Shown piece by piece: positions 1 to 6,253 of a stretch of DNA of 17,093 bases. Source of the DNA: Bryobacterales bacterium (GTDB taxonomy: Bacteria; Acidobacteriota; Terriglobia; Bryobacterales; Bryobacteraceae). Each line of letters opens with the position of its first letter. Position 1 is the first letter of the stretch. The translations under genes were made by a program, and so were the position numbers. Below the pieces are notes generated by a model. It had not been told where the DNA came from. It saw nothing but the letters and a program-made list of their open reading frames with translations, and made no database searches. Where the stretch lies: NCBI GenBank assembly GCA_003132905.1, contig PKZC01000093.1, positions 17,077 to 34,169 on the forward strand. Reading direction: 5' to 3'.

Positions 1-507
1 CTTGCGCAGCTCGGCGCGCCAGCACTCGGTCATCCCGCGCAACGCGAACTTGCTGGCGTAGTAGGCCGTTCCTTTGGGCGCGCCCCGCAGCGAAGCCGTC
101 GACGAGATGTTGATCAGGTTGCCGCGCTTGCGCTCCTTGAAAAGCTTGGCTGCTTCGCGCGACATCATCATGGCGCCTGTCACGTTGGTGGCGAACACGG
201 CGTCGAAGCTGGCGCGGTCTTGATCCACCAGTTCCTTGAGCACGCCGAGGCCGGCGTTATTGATCAGGACGTCCAGATCGCCCAGCTTCTCCTTTAGTTC
301 GCGAAAGGTCCGCAAAACGTCGGCTTCATTCGAGACGTCGGCTTGTATACCCACCACGCCCAGCGACCGGGCGGCTTCGGCCAGACGTTCCGGGTCGCGC
401 CCGGTGATGGCGACGCGCGCGCCTGCTTGCTTCAATACTTCAGCTGCGGCACGGCCGATGCCGCTCGATCCGCCGGTAATCAGAACTACTGCGTTCTTGA
501 GATCCAT
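1..507 (-). CDS. SDR family oxidoreductase (C-terminus cut off by window edge)
   Basis: Short-chain dehydrogenase/reductase, cytoplasmic, expected to oxidise or reduce an alcohol/carbonyl with NAD(P). The 169 visible residues contain the Rossmann nucleotide-binding motif TGGSSGIG (11-18), an Arg at the end of the second strand (R37, which often goes with NADP preference), the NNAG motif (83-86), and the catalytic region with S135/S136 and Y149-x3-K153. Family members are usually 230-270 residues, so the substrate-binding C-terminus lies off the window. The start ATG (505-507) fits the family N-terminus. No Shine-Dalgarno is present; the hexamer TAAGAT lies 6 bases upstream. It is divergent from the carbonic anhydrase gene with only 16 bases between starts. 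The substrate cannot be deduced. Confidence 0.93.
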   Translation of the reverse strand, partial: MDLKNAVVLITGGSSGIGRAAAEVLKQAGARVAITGRDPERLAEAARSLGVVGIQADVSNEADVLRTFRELKEKLGDLDVLINNAGLGVLKELVDQDRASFDAVFATNVTGAMMMSREAAKLFKERKRGNLINISSTASLRGAPKGTAYYASKFALRGMTECWRAELRK

Positions 508-523
508 TTGTTTATCTTAAAGT
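508..523. promoter_or_regulatory. Compact divergent promoter region
   Basis: Sixteen bases separate the start codons of the SDR gene (minus) and the carbonic anhydrase gene (plus). On the minus strand TAAGAT (519-514) lies exactly 6 bases before the ATG, a -10-like placement that would give a leaderless mRNA. On the plus strand TATCTT (513-518) lies only 3 bases before the GTG. The two hexamers overlap. No convincing -35 or ribosome binding site is visible. Promoter function is an inference from spacing. Confidence 0.4.
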
Positions 524-1144
524 GTGCCAGCCGGAAAATTCCTGGGAGGCGTTTCCCGATTCCAAAAGGACGTCTACCCGCAGCATCAGGATCTCTTCGA
601 AAAGCTAGCCGTCGGCCAGCGTCCCGAGGCGCTGTTCATCACCTGCGCTGATTCGCGTATCGATCCTTGCCTGCTCACCCAAACCAAACCGGGCGAGCTC
701 TTCATCTGCCGCGTAATCGGCAACATCGTGCCGCCTTTTCCCGACGCGGTGGGCGGAGTTTCAGCCACCATTGAATACGCGGTAGGCGTGCTGCGGGTGC
801 CGGACGTGATCGTCTGTGGCCACACCGATTGCGGCGTGATGAAGGGCGCGCTCGATCCCGAAGCCTTGGCGGCGTTTCCTAACGTGACGGCTTGGTTAAA
901 GTACACCAAAGTGGAACACCGCGAGCCCGAGCCAAGCGCGGAGTTACTGCTCGCACTGACGGAAGACAACGTGGTGGCGCAACTGAAGAACCTGCATTCG
1001 CACCCTGCCGTCGCCGCTCGATTGGCACAAGGCGATCTCGGTTTGCATGGCTGGGTGTATCACATCGGCCCCGGCGTGGTGACTGCTTATGACGAAGCGA
1101 GCGGGAGGTTCGAGACGCCGTCCGCTCTACAAAACGCGAATTGA
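524..1144 (+). CDS. Beta-class carbonic anhydrase
   Basis: Zinc enzyme for reversible hydration of CO2 to bicarbonate, cytoplasmic (no signal peptide). The 206-residue product has the two beta-class signatures: CADSRIDP (41-48), giving zinc ligand C41 and the D43-R45 dyad, and CGHTDCGVM (98-106), giving ligands H100 and C103. Length is normal for the family. The usual RNAGN segment after the first signature reads RVIGN (63-67), a small deviation. The start is GTG 524: an in-frame stop (TAA 518-520) lies just upstream and the N-terminus GKFLGGVSRFQ aligns with family starts. The 3' end overlaps the convergent gene by 18 bases. The neighbouring SDR gene is divergent, so this is probably a single-gene unit. 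Confidence 0.96.
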   Translation: MPAGKFLGGVSRFQKDVYPQHQDLFEKLAVGQRPEALFITCADSRIDPCLLTQTKPGELFICRVIGNIVPPFPDAVGGVSATIEYAVGVLRVPDVIVCGHTDCGVMKGALDPEALAAFPNVTAWLKYTKVEHREPEPSAELLLALTEDNVVAQLKNLHSHPAVAARLAQGDLGLHGWVYHIGPGVVTAYDEASGRFETPSALQNAN

Positions 1145-2350
1145 GAGAAGCTGCTTCCCCTGGTTCGAATCAAGGCGCAGGGAGAACTCGCAGGGACGTC
1201 GTTCCCCTTCTGCAACCAGCACTGTTTTCATGTGCCATTCGTTTTTCAACTTCTGCATCAATGTTCGGCTCTGAGTTAACACATCGATCGCTTTTGCGAC
1301 ATCGAGTTGCTCATATTGAAACGGCAAGTTAGCGATCCACTCGCGTTCACCGGCGCTCTGTGTTAGCCCGGCGAGGTTCGGTAGCGGAGCGTCGGTGGCC
1401 AGTTCGGCCGACGCCCCAGTCCCCGCCTTGCCAAGCGTGGTGAGCAGGCAATTCACATAACTGGCTTCACCGTCGGGTTCCGTGTAACTCCAGCCCGGTG
1501 GCGTGGAGATAGGCGCTGCGGGGAGCAACGTGTTGCGCTCCCGGCTGAAAATCAGGATGCGCTGGGGAGCATCCATCTTGTTCTTAGCCACCGCCATCCA
1601 ATCGTTTTGAAGCGACGGAATCATCCCGGAATCGACGACCAGGATCTCGGAGTGATCGAGCCCGGCCGCGAGCGCAGAAGGATGCCCTTCGAAAATCCAA
1701 ACATGATGGCCCGCATACCCCAGGCCAATGAGCCAACCTAGGAACGGAATTGCCTTGGCTGCTTCCTGCAGATCCGGAGGTTTGCCTTGCACACTTCCAA
1801 GAATGCCGGTATTGCCGATTACAGCGATGTTTCCTGGTCGATCGGAAGGTATATCCGGCAATTTCGGTACACGCGCATCCATCGCTGTCGAGCGCGGAGG
1901 CACTGGGATCACCATGATGGAGCGGTCCGGACCGACGAGAGCGACACCGCGCCCGTCCGGTGAATTGGCTGCGGCGCTGCGGGCCCCTGCGAACAGTGCC
2001 TGTACTTCGCGCCTGAGATCGACATCCGGCATGAATGGCGCATATCGGTCGTTTGGCGGGGCAGAATGTTCTGACCTCGGATGGGTCTGGCCAAACCGAT
2101 CCACGTAGTCCGAAAAATCGTCTTTGGTTGAGAAACTGATCGGCAGCTTATGCTTGACCACCAGCTTCATAATCTCCATACTCTGTGGGGACTCTTCCGG
2201 CCCTCGCTCCTGCTTGTAGTAAAGAAGCTGATCTTGCGATGAGTTCGCCTGCGAGAGACGAGAATCGAGTTGCGCCAAGTCGACCCGTTGACCATCCAAC
2301 AATATTTCTCCTGACGCTAGCAAGCCCATCTTAATCTGATGGAATGGCAA
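1127..2350 (-). CDS. ExbD/TolR-like domain protein of unknown function
   Basis: 407-residue product, not confidently assigned. Residues 8-90 resemble the soluble domain of ExbD/TolR proteins: a GEILLDGQRVDLAQLDSRL segment (a strand, the 'xLdGxxV' turn and a helix), then a MEIMKLVVKHKLPISFSTK segment typical of the second helix-strand unit, followed by DFSDYV. The N-terminal transmembrane anchor of true ExbD is absent and no signal peptide is seen. Residues about 170-280 alternate predicted strands and helices (AVIGNTG, VWIFEGH, ILVVDSG, RILIFSRE), an unrecognised alpha/beta domain. The longest start is TTG 2350; ATG 2329 is equally plausible and neither has a good ribosome binding site. An in-frame stop lies 30 bases upstream. 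It is convergent with the carbonic anhydrase and divergent from the amidase gene. Confidence 0.75.
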   Translation of the reverse strand: MPFHQIKMGLLASGEILLDGQRVDLAQLDSRLSQANSSQDQLLYYKQERGPEESPQSMEIMKLVVKHKLPISFSTKDDFSDYVDRFGQTHPRSEHSAPPNDRYAPFMPDVDLRREVQALFAGARSAAANSPDGRGVALVGPDRSIMVIPVPPRSTAMDARVPKLPDIPSDRPGNIAVIGNTGILGSVQGKPPDLQEAAKAIPFLGWLIGLGYAGHHVWIFEGHPSALAAGLDHSEILVVDSGMIPSLQNDWMAVAKNKMDAPQRILIFSRERNTLLPAAPISTPPGWSYTEPDGEASYVNCLLTTLGKAGTGASAELATDAPLPNLAGLTQSAGEREWIANLPFQYEQLDVAKAIDVLTQSRTLMQKLKNEWHMKTVLVAEGERRPCEFSLRLDSNQGKQLLSIRVL

Positions 2351-2413
2351 TTGAACTATCGGTCGATCCCGTGGGCAGCATTACCGCAGGATACGAGCCA
2401 AGGCAATCAATCG

Positions 2414-2419
2414 TATAAA
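2414..2419 (+). promoter_or_regulatory. Possible -10 element (TATAAA)
   Basis: TATAAA lies in the 86-base spacer between the divergent ExbD-like and amidase-like genes, 17 bases before ATG 2437. It matches five of six -10 consensus bases. There is no good -35 at the usual distance and no Shine-Dalgarno before the ATG. Nothing else recognisable is in the spacer. Confidence 0.35.
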
Positions 2420-2436
2420 GTGTGCAAACATGATTT

Positions 2437-3456
2437 ATGAAACCACGCCCGCTCCTGCACCTCGTCCTACTTCTCTCCCTGAGCGCCCTCCTTCCCGCCG
2501 CTGACTATTCCCTAAAAGTCACGCCGCAAACGATCGCGTGGGGATATTATTGGTCGGCCGCGAAACCGGTGCTAACCGTTCGATCGGGCGACACCGTCGA
2601 GATTGAAACCGTATCTGGAAATCCCGAGCGGCTGGAACAGGCCGGTTGGCCCGCCGATCAAATTCCGCCCGCCCTGCGCACCATATACAAAGAGATTTCG
2701 CAAGATCAGCGTGGCCCTGGCGGCCATTTGCTAACGGGCCCGATTGCCATCGAAGGCGCCGAACCCGGCGATGTTCTGGAGGTGCGGATTCGCGAAATCC
2801 GCATGGACGTTCCCTTCGCGTACAACACTTTTCGCAAAGGCGCGGGCTTTTTGCCGGATGAGTTCGAAGGCACGAAGACCAGGATCATTCCGTTGGACCG
2901 TGCGCGCAACATCGGAACTTTCGCCCCGGGTATTGAGATTCCACTCAAGCCGTTCTTCGGCAGCATGGGCCTCGCTCCACCCGCGAGCGCAGGCAAGGTG
3001 AATAGCGCGCCCCCAGGCATTCACGCGGGCAATCTGGACAACAAGGAATTAGTCGCCGGAACCACGCTCTTCATTCCGGTGCACGCGAGCGGCGCGCTGT
3101 TCGAGGTGGGCGATGGCCACGCGGGCATGGGAAACGGAGAAGTGGACATCACTGCCATGGAGACCTCGCTCACCGGCGTGTTCCAATTCATCCTGCGTAA
3201 GGACATGCATCTGAAGTGGCCGCGCGCCGAAACGCCCACGCATTGGATCACCATGGGGCTTGATCCGGATCTCACGGAAGCCACTAAGATCGCACTGCAC
3301 GAGACGCTCGATTTCCTGATGACCGAAAAGAAGCTGACCCGCGAGGATGCCTACATGCTGGCAAGCGTAGCCGTGGATTTCGACATCACCCAGCTGGTGG
3401 ATGGCACCAAGGGCGTGCACGGCATGATCCCGAAAAGTATTTTCAAGAACAAGTAA
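2437..3456 (+). CDS. Exported acetamidase/formamidase family protein
   Basis: Member of the FmdA/AmdA fold, whose characterised enzymes hydrolyse formamide or acetamide to ammonia and the acid. The 339-residue product starts with a clear signal peptide (KPR n-region, leucine-rich core, LLPAAD cleavage region about 19-23), so it probably acts outside the cytoplasm, unlike classical formamidases. Family landmarks are GPGGHLLTGPI (93-103) with the following E-G-A-x-P-G-D turn, the HAGNLDNKEL block (196-205), and the LFEVGDGHAGMGNGEVD block (221-237), which holds the conserved acidic and histidine residues. The substrate is uncertain because many secreted members are uncharacterised. Its stop codon is 2 bases from the stop of the convergent metallohydrolase gene. 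Confidence 0.9.
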   Translation: MKPRPLLHLVLLLSLSALLPAADYSLKVTPQTIAWGYYWSAAKPVLTVRSGDTVEIETVSGNPERLEQAGWPADQIPPALRTIYKEISQDQRGPGGHLLTGPIAIEGAEPGDVLEVRIREIRMDVPFAYNTFRKGAGFLPDEFEGTKTRIIPLDRARNIGTFAPGIEIPLKPFFGSMGLAPPASAGKVNSAPPGIHAGNLDNKELVAGTTLFIPVHASGALFEVGDGHAGMGNGEVDITAMETSLTGVFQFILRKDMHLKWPRAETPTHWITMGLDPDLTEATKIALHETLDFLMTEKKLTREDAYMLASVAVDFDITQLVDGTKGVHGMIPKSIFKNK

Positions 3457-3458
3457 CG

Positions 3459-4307
3459 CTACTCGTAAAAATCCGGCGCCTTTTTCAGCTTTGCGTTGCC
3501 TAAAAAGTCGTGCTGGATCCACAACTGCGCGCCCGTCTTTTTCAGGAAAACTTCCAGCTCCGCCCGGGATGCAGCCGTTTGATCCTTATTGAACTCGGCC
3601 ACCGGCAGGCGTCCCAGCGTGCGCTCTTCCGGATAATGATACAGGTCGCCGCTCAGCACCACCGGCCCGGTCTTCGCCAGTTTCAGAAACAACACCTGAT
3701 GGCCCGGCGTATGGCCCGGAGCTGATTTGATGATGACCGTTCCATCCCCAAAGACATCGTATTCATCTTTGTCGATGATCACCGTCTTGCTGTCCTTCAG
3801 CAGATTGTAGTTTGCAGGATCCGATCGCGGTATCGGTTCGCCGGAGAACATGCGATCCCGCTCCACCTTTCGCACCAGCCAGGTGGACCCGGCAAATGCA
3901 TTCGCGTTCGCCACATGATCGCCGTGATAGTGCGACATCGCCAAATATTTGATGTCCGCCGGCGTGTATCCAACGGCCGCGAGTTGTGGCAGCAGCGGCT
4001 TGTCCTGCGTAACAACGCCGGCCGCCGCGGGGCCTCCGCCCGCAGGGAATGCACGATCGGGAATGTCGCCGTTGTCCCACATCAGCGTTCCCTTGGGATG
4101 CGCCACCAGGATGCACGGAATCGCCATTTCGGTTGAGCCCACTTCTTCCTTCTTCAACGAATAAGCGTCTACGGTGGTGGTGTGAATGGTTCCGCAATCG
4201 AAGATATAAAGCCGAAGAGTTTTAGGGGCTTTGGCATGCTTCGGCGCAGCTTGAGACGACGCCACCGCCAGGCACGCGCCGAGTAGAATTGAAACGGACT
4301 TGTTCAT
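3459..4307 (-). CDS. Exported metallo-beta-lactamase-fold hydrolase (AHL-lactonase-like)
   Basis: 282-residue metallohydrolase of the branch that contains N-acyl-homoserine lactonases and related lactonases. A signal peptide (MNKSVSILLGACLAVASSQA) places it in the periplasm or outside. The dinuclear metal motif H126-x-H128-x-D130-H131 is intact (MSHYHGDHVANANAF), followed by APGHTPGHQV (third histidine), VVLSGDLYHY (bridging Asp) and a late IQHDF histidine. The start ATG 4307 is preferred over an upstream in-frame start at 4358 because it begins the signal peptide and because 4358 would lie inside the divergent gene. TATAGC lies 6 bases upstream; no ribosome binding site is seen. The substrate is not determinable; a lactone or other ester is a reasonable guess. 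Confidence 0.9.
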   Translation of the reverse strand: MNKSVSILLGACLAVASSQAAPKHAKAPKTLRLYIFDCGTIHTTTVDAYSLKKEEVGSTEMAIPCILVAHPKGTLMWDNGDIPDRAFPAGGGPAAAGVVTQDKPLLPQLAAVGYTPADIKYLAMSHYHGDHVANANAFAGSTWLVRKVERDRMFSGEPIPRSDPANYNLLKDSKTVIIDKDEYDVFGDGTVIIKSAPGHTPGHQVLFLKLAKTGPVVLSGDLYHYPEERTLGRLPVAEFNKDQTAASRAELEVFLKKTGAQLWIQHDFLGNAKLKKAPDFYE

Positions 4308-4329
4308 AAACACGCTATAGTCTACACCT
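4308..4329. promoter_or_regulatory. Bidirectional -10 element, both transcripts probably leaderless
   Basis: The 22-base spacer between the ATG of the metallohydrolase (minus) and the GTG of the Ldh-family gene (plus) is centred on the palindrome CTATAG (4315-4320). Read on plus it gives TATAGT (4316-4321), 8 bases before the GTG. Read on minus it gives TATAGC (4319-4314), 6 bases before the ATG. Transcription normally begins about 7 bases after a -10, so both mRNAs would start at or next to their start codons. Neither side has a Shine-Dalgarno. TTGAAA (4289-4294) is the only -35-like hexamer nearby, but its spacing (21 bases) is too long. Confidence 0.6.
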
Positions 4330-5325
4330 GTGCGACTAACGATTCGAGAGGCACACAACCTGGCTGGGCGCGTGATGACGGCGTTGGGCCACGATGCTAC
4401 TGACGCCGCGCTTATCGCCGATCATCTAATCGATTGCGAGCTGCGCGGGCTCCACTACGGCGGACTTGCGCGAGCCATCAGCATCGCCGAGCGCGTGGAG
4501 CGCAATGGCGACCATCGCCGTCCGATCGCGATACTTCATGAGACGCCGGTCTCGGCCCGCATCGACGGGGGCGATAACGCCGGCTACATCATCGCGCACC
4601 GCGCCACCATACTTGCCAGCGAGAAGGCGGATGCGGCTGGAATCGCGGTGGTGGGCGCCAACAACACCTGGTACACCGGCATGCTCTCTTACTACGCGGA
4701 GATGGCCGCTGGGCGCGGACTGGTGAGCATGATCGCATCGAATGCATCGCCTTGGGTTGCTCCGCACGGCGCCACTGAAGGACTGCTCGGTACCAATCCG
4801 ATGTGCTTCGGTTTCCCGAGCGCGGATAACCCAATCATTTTCGACGTCGGCACGTCGGCGATCATGCACGCTGAAGTGACGCTCGCGCGTCGCCTTGGCC
4901 ACGATCTTCCGCCGAACGTCGCGTTCGACTCTGACGGCCATCCCACCCGCGATCCCGCAGCCGCACTCTCGGGCGCATTTGCGGCGTGGGGCGGCCATAA
5001 AGGATCGGGCCTCGCCATCGTAGTTCAACTTCTCGGCATCCTGGCGGGCTCGCCGCCGATTCCGCCGGAGCTCGCGGGCTTCGGCTATTTGATCGTGGCG
5101 ATGCGTCCGGATCTGATGGGCCCAGCCGAAACATTTCGCGAGAACGTGTCGGTATTCGCGAATGCGGTGCGCTCCGCGCGGCCTTTAGAGGACGGTTCCC
5201 CAGTCCGCATGCCCTTCGACCGTTCTCGCCAGGAGCGCGAGCGGCGGATTGCAGAGGACGCCATCGAGATCCCAGATGTATTGGCCTCGCAGTTGGAGCT
5301 TATTGCTTCGGCTCTTCCCCGATAG
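4330..5325 (+). CDS. Ldh family (malate/lactate/ureidoglycolate-type) oxidoreductase, active-site variant
   Basis: 331-residue cytoplasmic protein of the Ldh_2 family, NAD(P)-dependent 2-hydroxyacid dehydrogenases or imine reductases unrelated to classical LDH. Recognisable blocks are the N-terminal helix region ending ELRG (37-40), the glycine-rich GTNPMCFGFP (154-163), FDVGTSA (171-177), the DSDGHPTRDPAAAL stretch (200-213) and GGHKGSGLAIVVQLL (221-235). The usual RGxxSHG reads RGLHYGG (39-45) and the usual NSNHFG reads NNTWYTG (111-117), so both normal active-site histidine positions are changed. GTG 4330 is the only start possible upstream of the conserved region, since TAG 4318 is in frame. 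It overlaps the convergent DUF6152 gene by 26 bases. Substrate unknown. Confidence 0.9.
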   Translation: MRLTIREAHNLAGRVMTALGHDATDAALIADHLIDCELRGLHYGGLARAISIAERVERNGDHRRPIAILHETPVSARIDGGDNAGYIIAHRATILASEKADAAGIAVVGANNTWYTGMLSYYAEMAAGRGLVSMIASNASPWVAPHGATEGLLGTNPMCFGFPSADNPIIFDVGTSAIMHAEVTLARRLGHDLPPNVAFDSDGHPTRDPAAALSGAFAAWGGHKGSGLAIVVQLLGILAGSPPIPPELAGFGYLIVAMRPDLMGPAETFRENVSVFANAVRSARPLEDGSPVRMPFDRSRQERERRIAEDAIEIPDVLASQLELIASALPR

Positions 5326-5713
5326 TTTGGCCGTTTGCGAGCGTGACCTTGCGGCCGTCGGCGGAATGCGATGCATCTTTAGCCGGGAAGGCGTGAACGA
5401 TCACTTTGTCGCCAGGCTTTAGCGAATCGCGCATCCATCCCCGCTTGGTCAGCCGGTTCGGACCGCCGGTTTCACACGTCCAGTTCACCACCGTGCCATC
5501 GGGTTGAGTCACGTCGATGAAATAATGCACGTGCGGATTTTCCCAGTCCACGCGAGTGACTACGCCTTCCAGCGTGAGCGGCTTGGATTCATCGAACTCA
5601 TTGGAAAACGCGTGATGCGCCAGAGCCGGCAGGCCGCTTGCCAGAAAGGCAAGGCCCACCATCCAGACCAGGATTCGACTGGATGTAGCCCTGGATCCAA
5701 TAAGAATCGTCAC
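5300..5713 (-). CDS. Exported DUF6152 family protein
   Basis: 137-residue small exported protein matching DUF6152 (function unknown). A signal peptide with arginines and a hydrophobic core (VWMVGLAFLASGLPALA) is followed by the family hallmark HHAFSNEFD, then EGVVTRVDWENPHVHYF, TCETGGPNRL and a KPGDKVIVHAFPAKD segment, consistent with a small OB-like beta barrel. The start GTG 5713 is 4 bases after the stop of the DUF4440-like gene, so the two may be cotranscribed. A TAAAAT hexamer 6 bases upstream could also give it its own leaderless transcript. Family members often lie near other exported redox or metal-related proteins, but nothing here fixes a function. Confidence 0.87.
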   Translation of the reverse strand: MTILIGSRATSSRILVWMVGLAFLASGLPALAHHAFSNEFDESKPLTLEGVVTRVDWENPHVHYFIDVTQPDGTVVNWTCETGGPNRLTKRGWMRDSLKPGDKVIVHAFPAKDASHSADGRKVTLANGQTIGEEPKQ

Positions 5714-5717
5714 GTGA

Positions 5718-6188
5718 CTATTTTAGCATCGCGGACTGAGAACGCACAGCTTGCCACTTGCCGTCTCGCTTCACGAATACATCCATCCACACCCATTTGC
5801 CGCTGGTGTCTTTTCCCTTCGAGGAGCTTTTTTCCGTGTCGCTGCCTTGCACGATAGCCACCGCTCCAATCAATTTGACGTTCATCGGCCCAATGTCGAA
5901 AGACTCCAGCTTTGACGTACCTGATTTGACGTCGTTCAGAAACTGTTTTTTCGTCGATCTCGTGCCGTCGGAGCCCAGGCCCGACCAATCGTCTGCAACG
6001 ATCTCGCTGAGCTTGTCGACGTCGGCGGCCTTCTGGGCGTCGGACCAGTCGCGCTCCACTTGCTTCACTGCTTCCGCATCGGCCGAGGACTCGGCTTTCG
6101 ACGCCTGTCCGTAGACCGGGCATAAACATGCGCCGGCGAGTAGAAATACAGCAAGGTTTTGATCATCGGGGATCTCCTCTTTTGACAT
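5718..6188 (-). CDS. Exported SnoaL-like (DUF4440/NTF2-fold) protein, start region apparently frameshifted
   Basis: Small NTF2-fold protein. The conserved part begins QVERDWSDAQKAADVDKLSEIVADDW and ends WVWMDVFVKRDGKWQAVRSQSA, typical of DUF4440 proteins, which usually bind or convert small molecules. The hydrophobic stretch AVFLLAGACLCPVYGQ should be a signal peptide core, but in this frame it follows the acidic MSKEEIPDDQNL, which makes a poor n-region. The frame-shifted ATG at 6166 has a strong AGGAG (6174-6178) 7 bases upstream and encodes MIKTL. Joining it to AVFLLAGA with one extra base would give an ideal signal peptide. So either a 1-base deletion inactivates the gene, or there is a sequence error, or the weak ATG 6188 is used. 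It is 4 bases upstream of the DUF6152 gene. Confidence 0.8.
   Translation of the reverse strand: MSKEEIPDDQNLAVFLLAGACLCPVYGQASKAESSADAEAVKQVERDWSDAQKAADVDKLSEIVADDWSGLGSDGTRSTKKQFLNDVKSGTSKLESFDIGPMNVKLIGAVAIVQGSDTEKSSSKGKDTSGKWVWMDVFVKRDGKWQAVRSQSAMLK
5720..5725 (-). promoter_or_regulatory. -10-like TAAAAT before the DUF6152 gene
   Basis: TAAAAT on the minus strand lies exactly 6 bases before GTG 5713 and overlaps the last codons and stop of the upstream DUF4440-like gene. Its spacing equals that seen before several other genes in the window, which suggests an internal leaderless promoter in addition to possible read-through. No -35 element is recognisable. Confidence 0.4.
6174..6178 (-). 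promoter_or_regulatory. Strong ribosome binding site AGGAG
   Basis: AGGAG within AAGAGGAGATC on the minus strand lies 7 bases before ATG 6166, one of very few good Shine-Dalgarno sites in the window. It points to ATG 6166 as the ancestral start of the DUF4440-like gene, although that ATG is out of frame with the conserved protein by one base. Confidence 0.6.
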
Positions 6189-6241
6189 GCGTGAACCGGG
6201 GCTCCTTGCAGAGAAGAAGATCGATCCTCTGGTTTCTTCCG

Positions 6242-6247
6242 TATAAT
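6242..6247 (+). promoter_or_regulatory. Consensus -10 box TATAAT (leaderless start)
   Basis: A perfect TATAAT ends 6 bases before ATG 6254. With the usual 6-7 base distance to the transcription start, the mRNA would begin at or within a base of the start codon. There is no Shine-Dalgarno in the 6-base gap and no clear -35. Confidence 0.6.
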
Positions 6248-6253
6248 GCTGCG

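Noticed and set aside
2784..2802. Near-palindrome GCGGATTCGCGAAATCCGC
   Set aside because: It lies in the middle of the amidase-like gene, where it encodes the conserved-looking RIREIRM stretch; no link to a start, stop or second copy.
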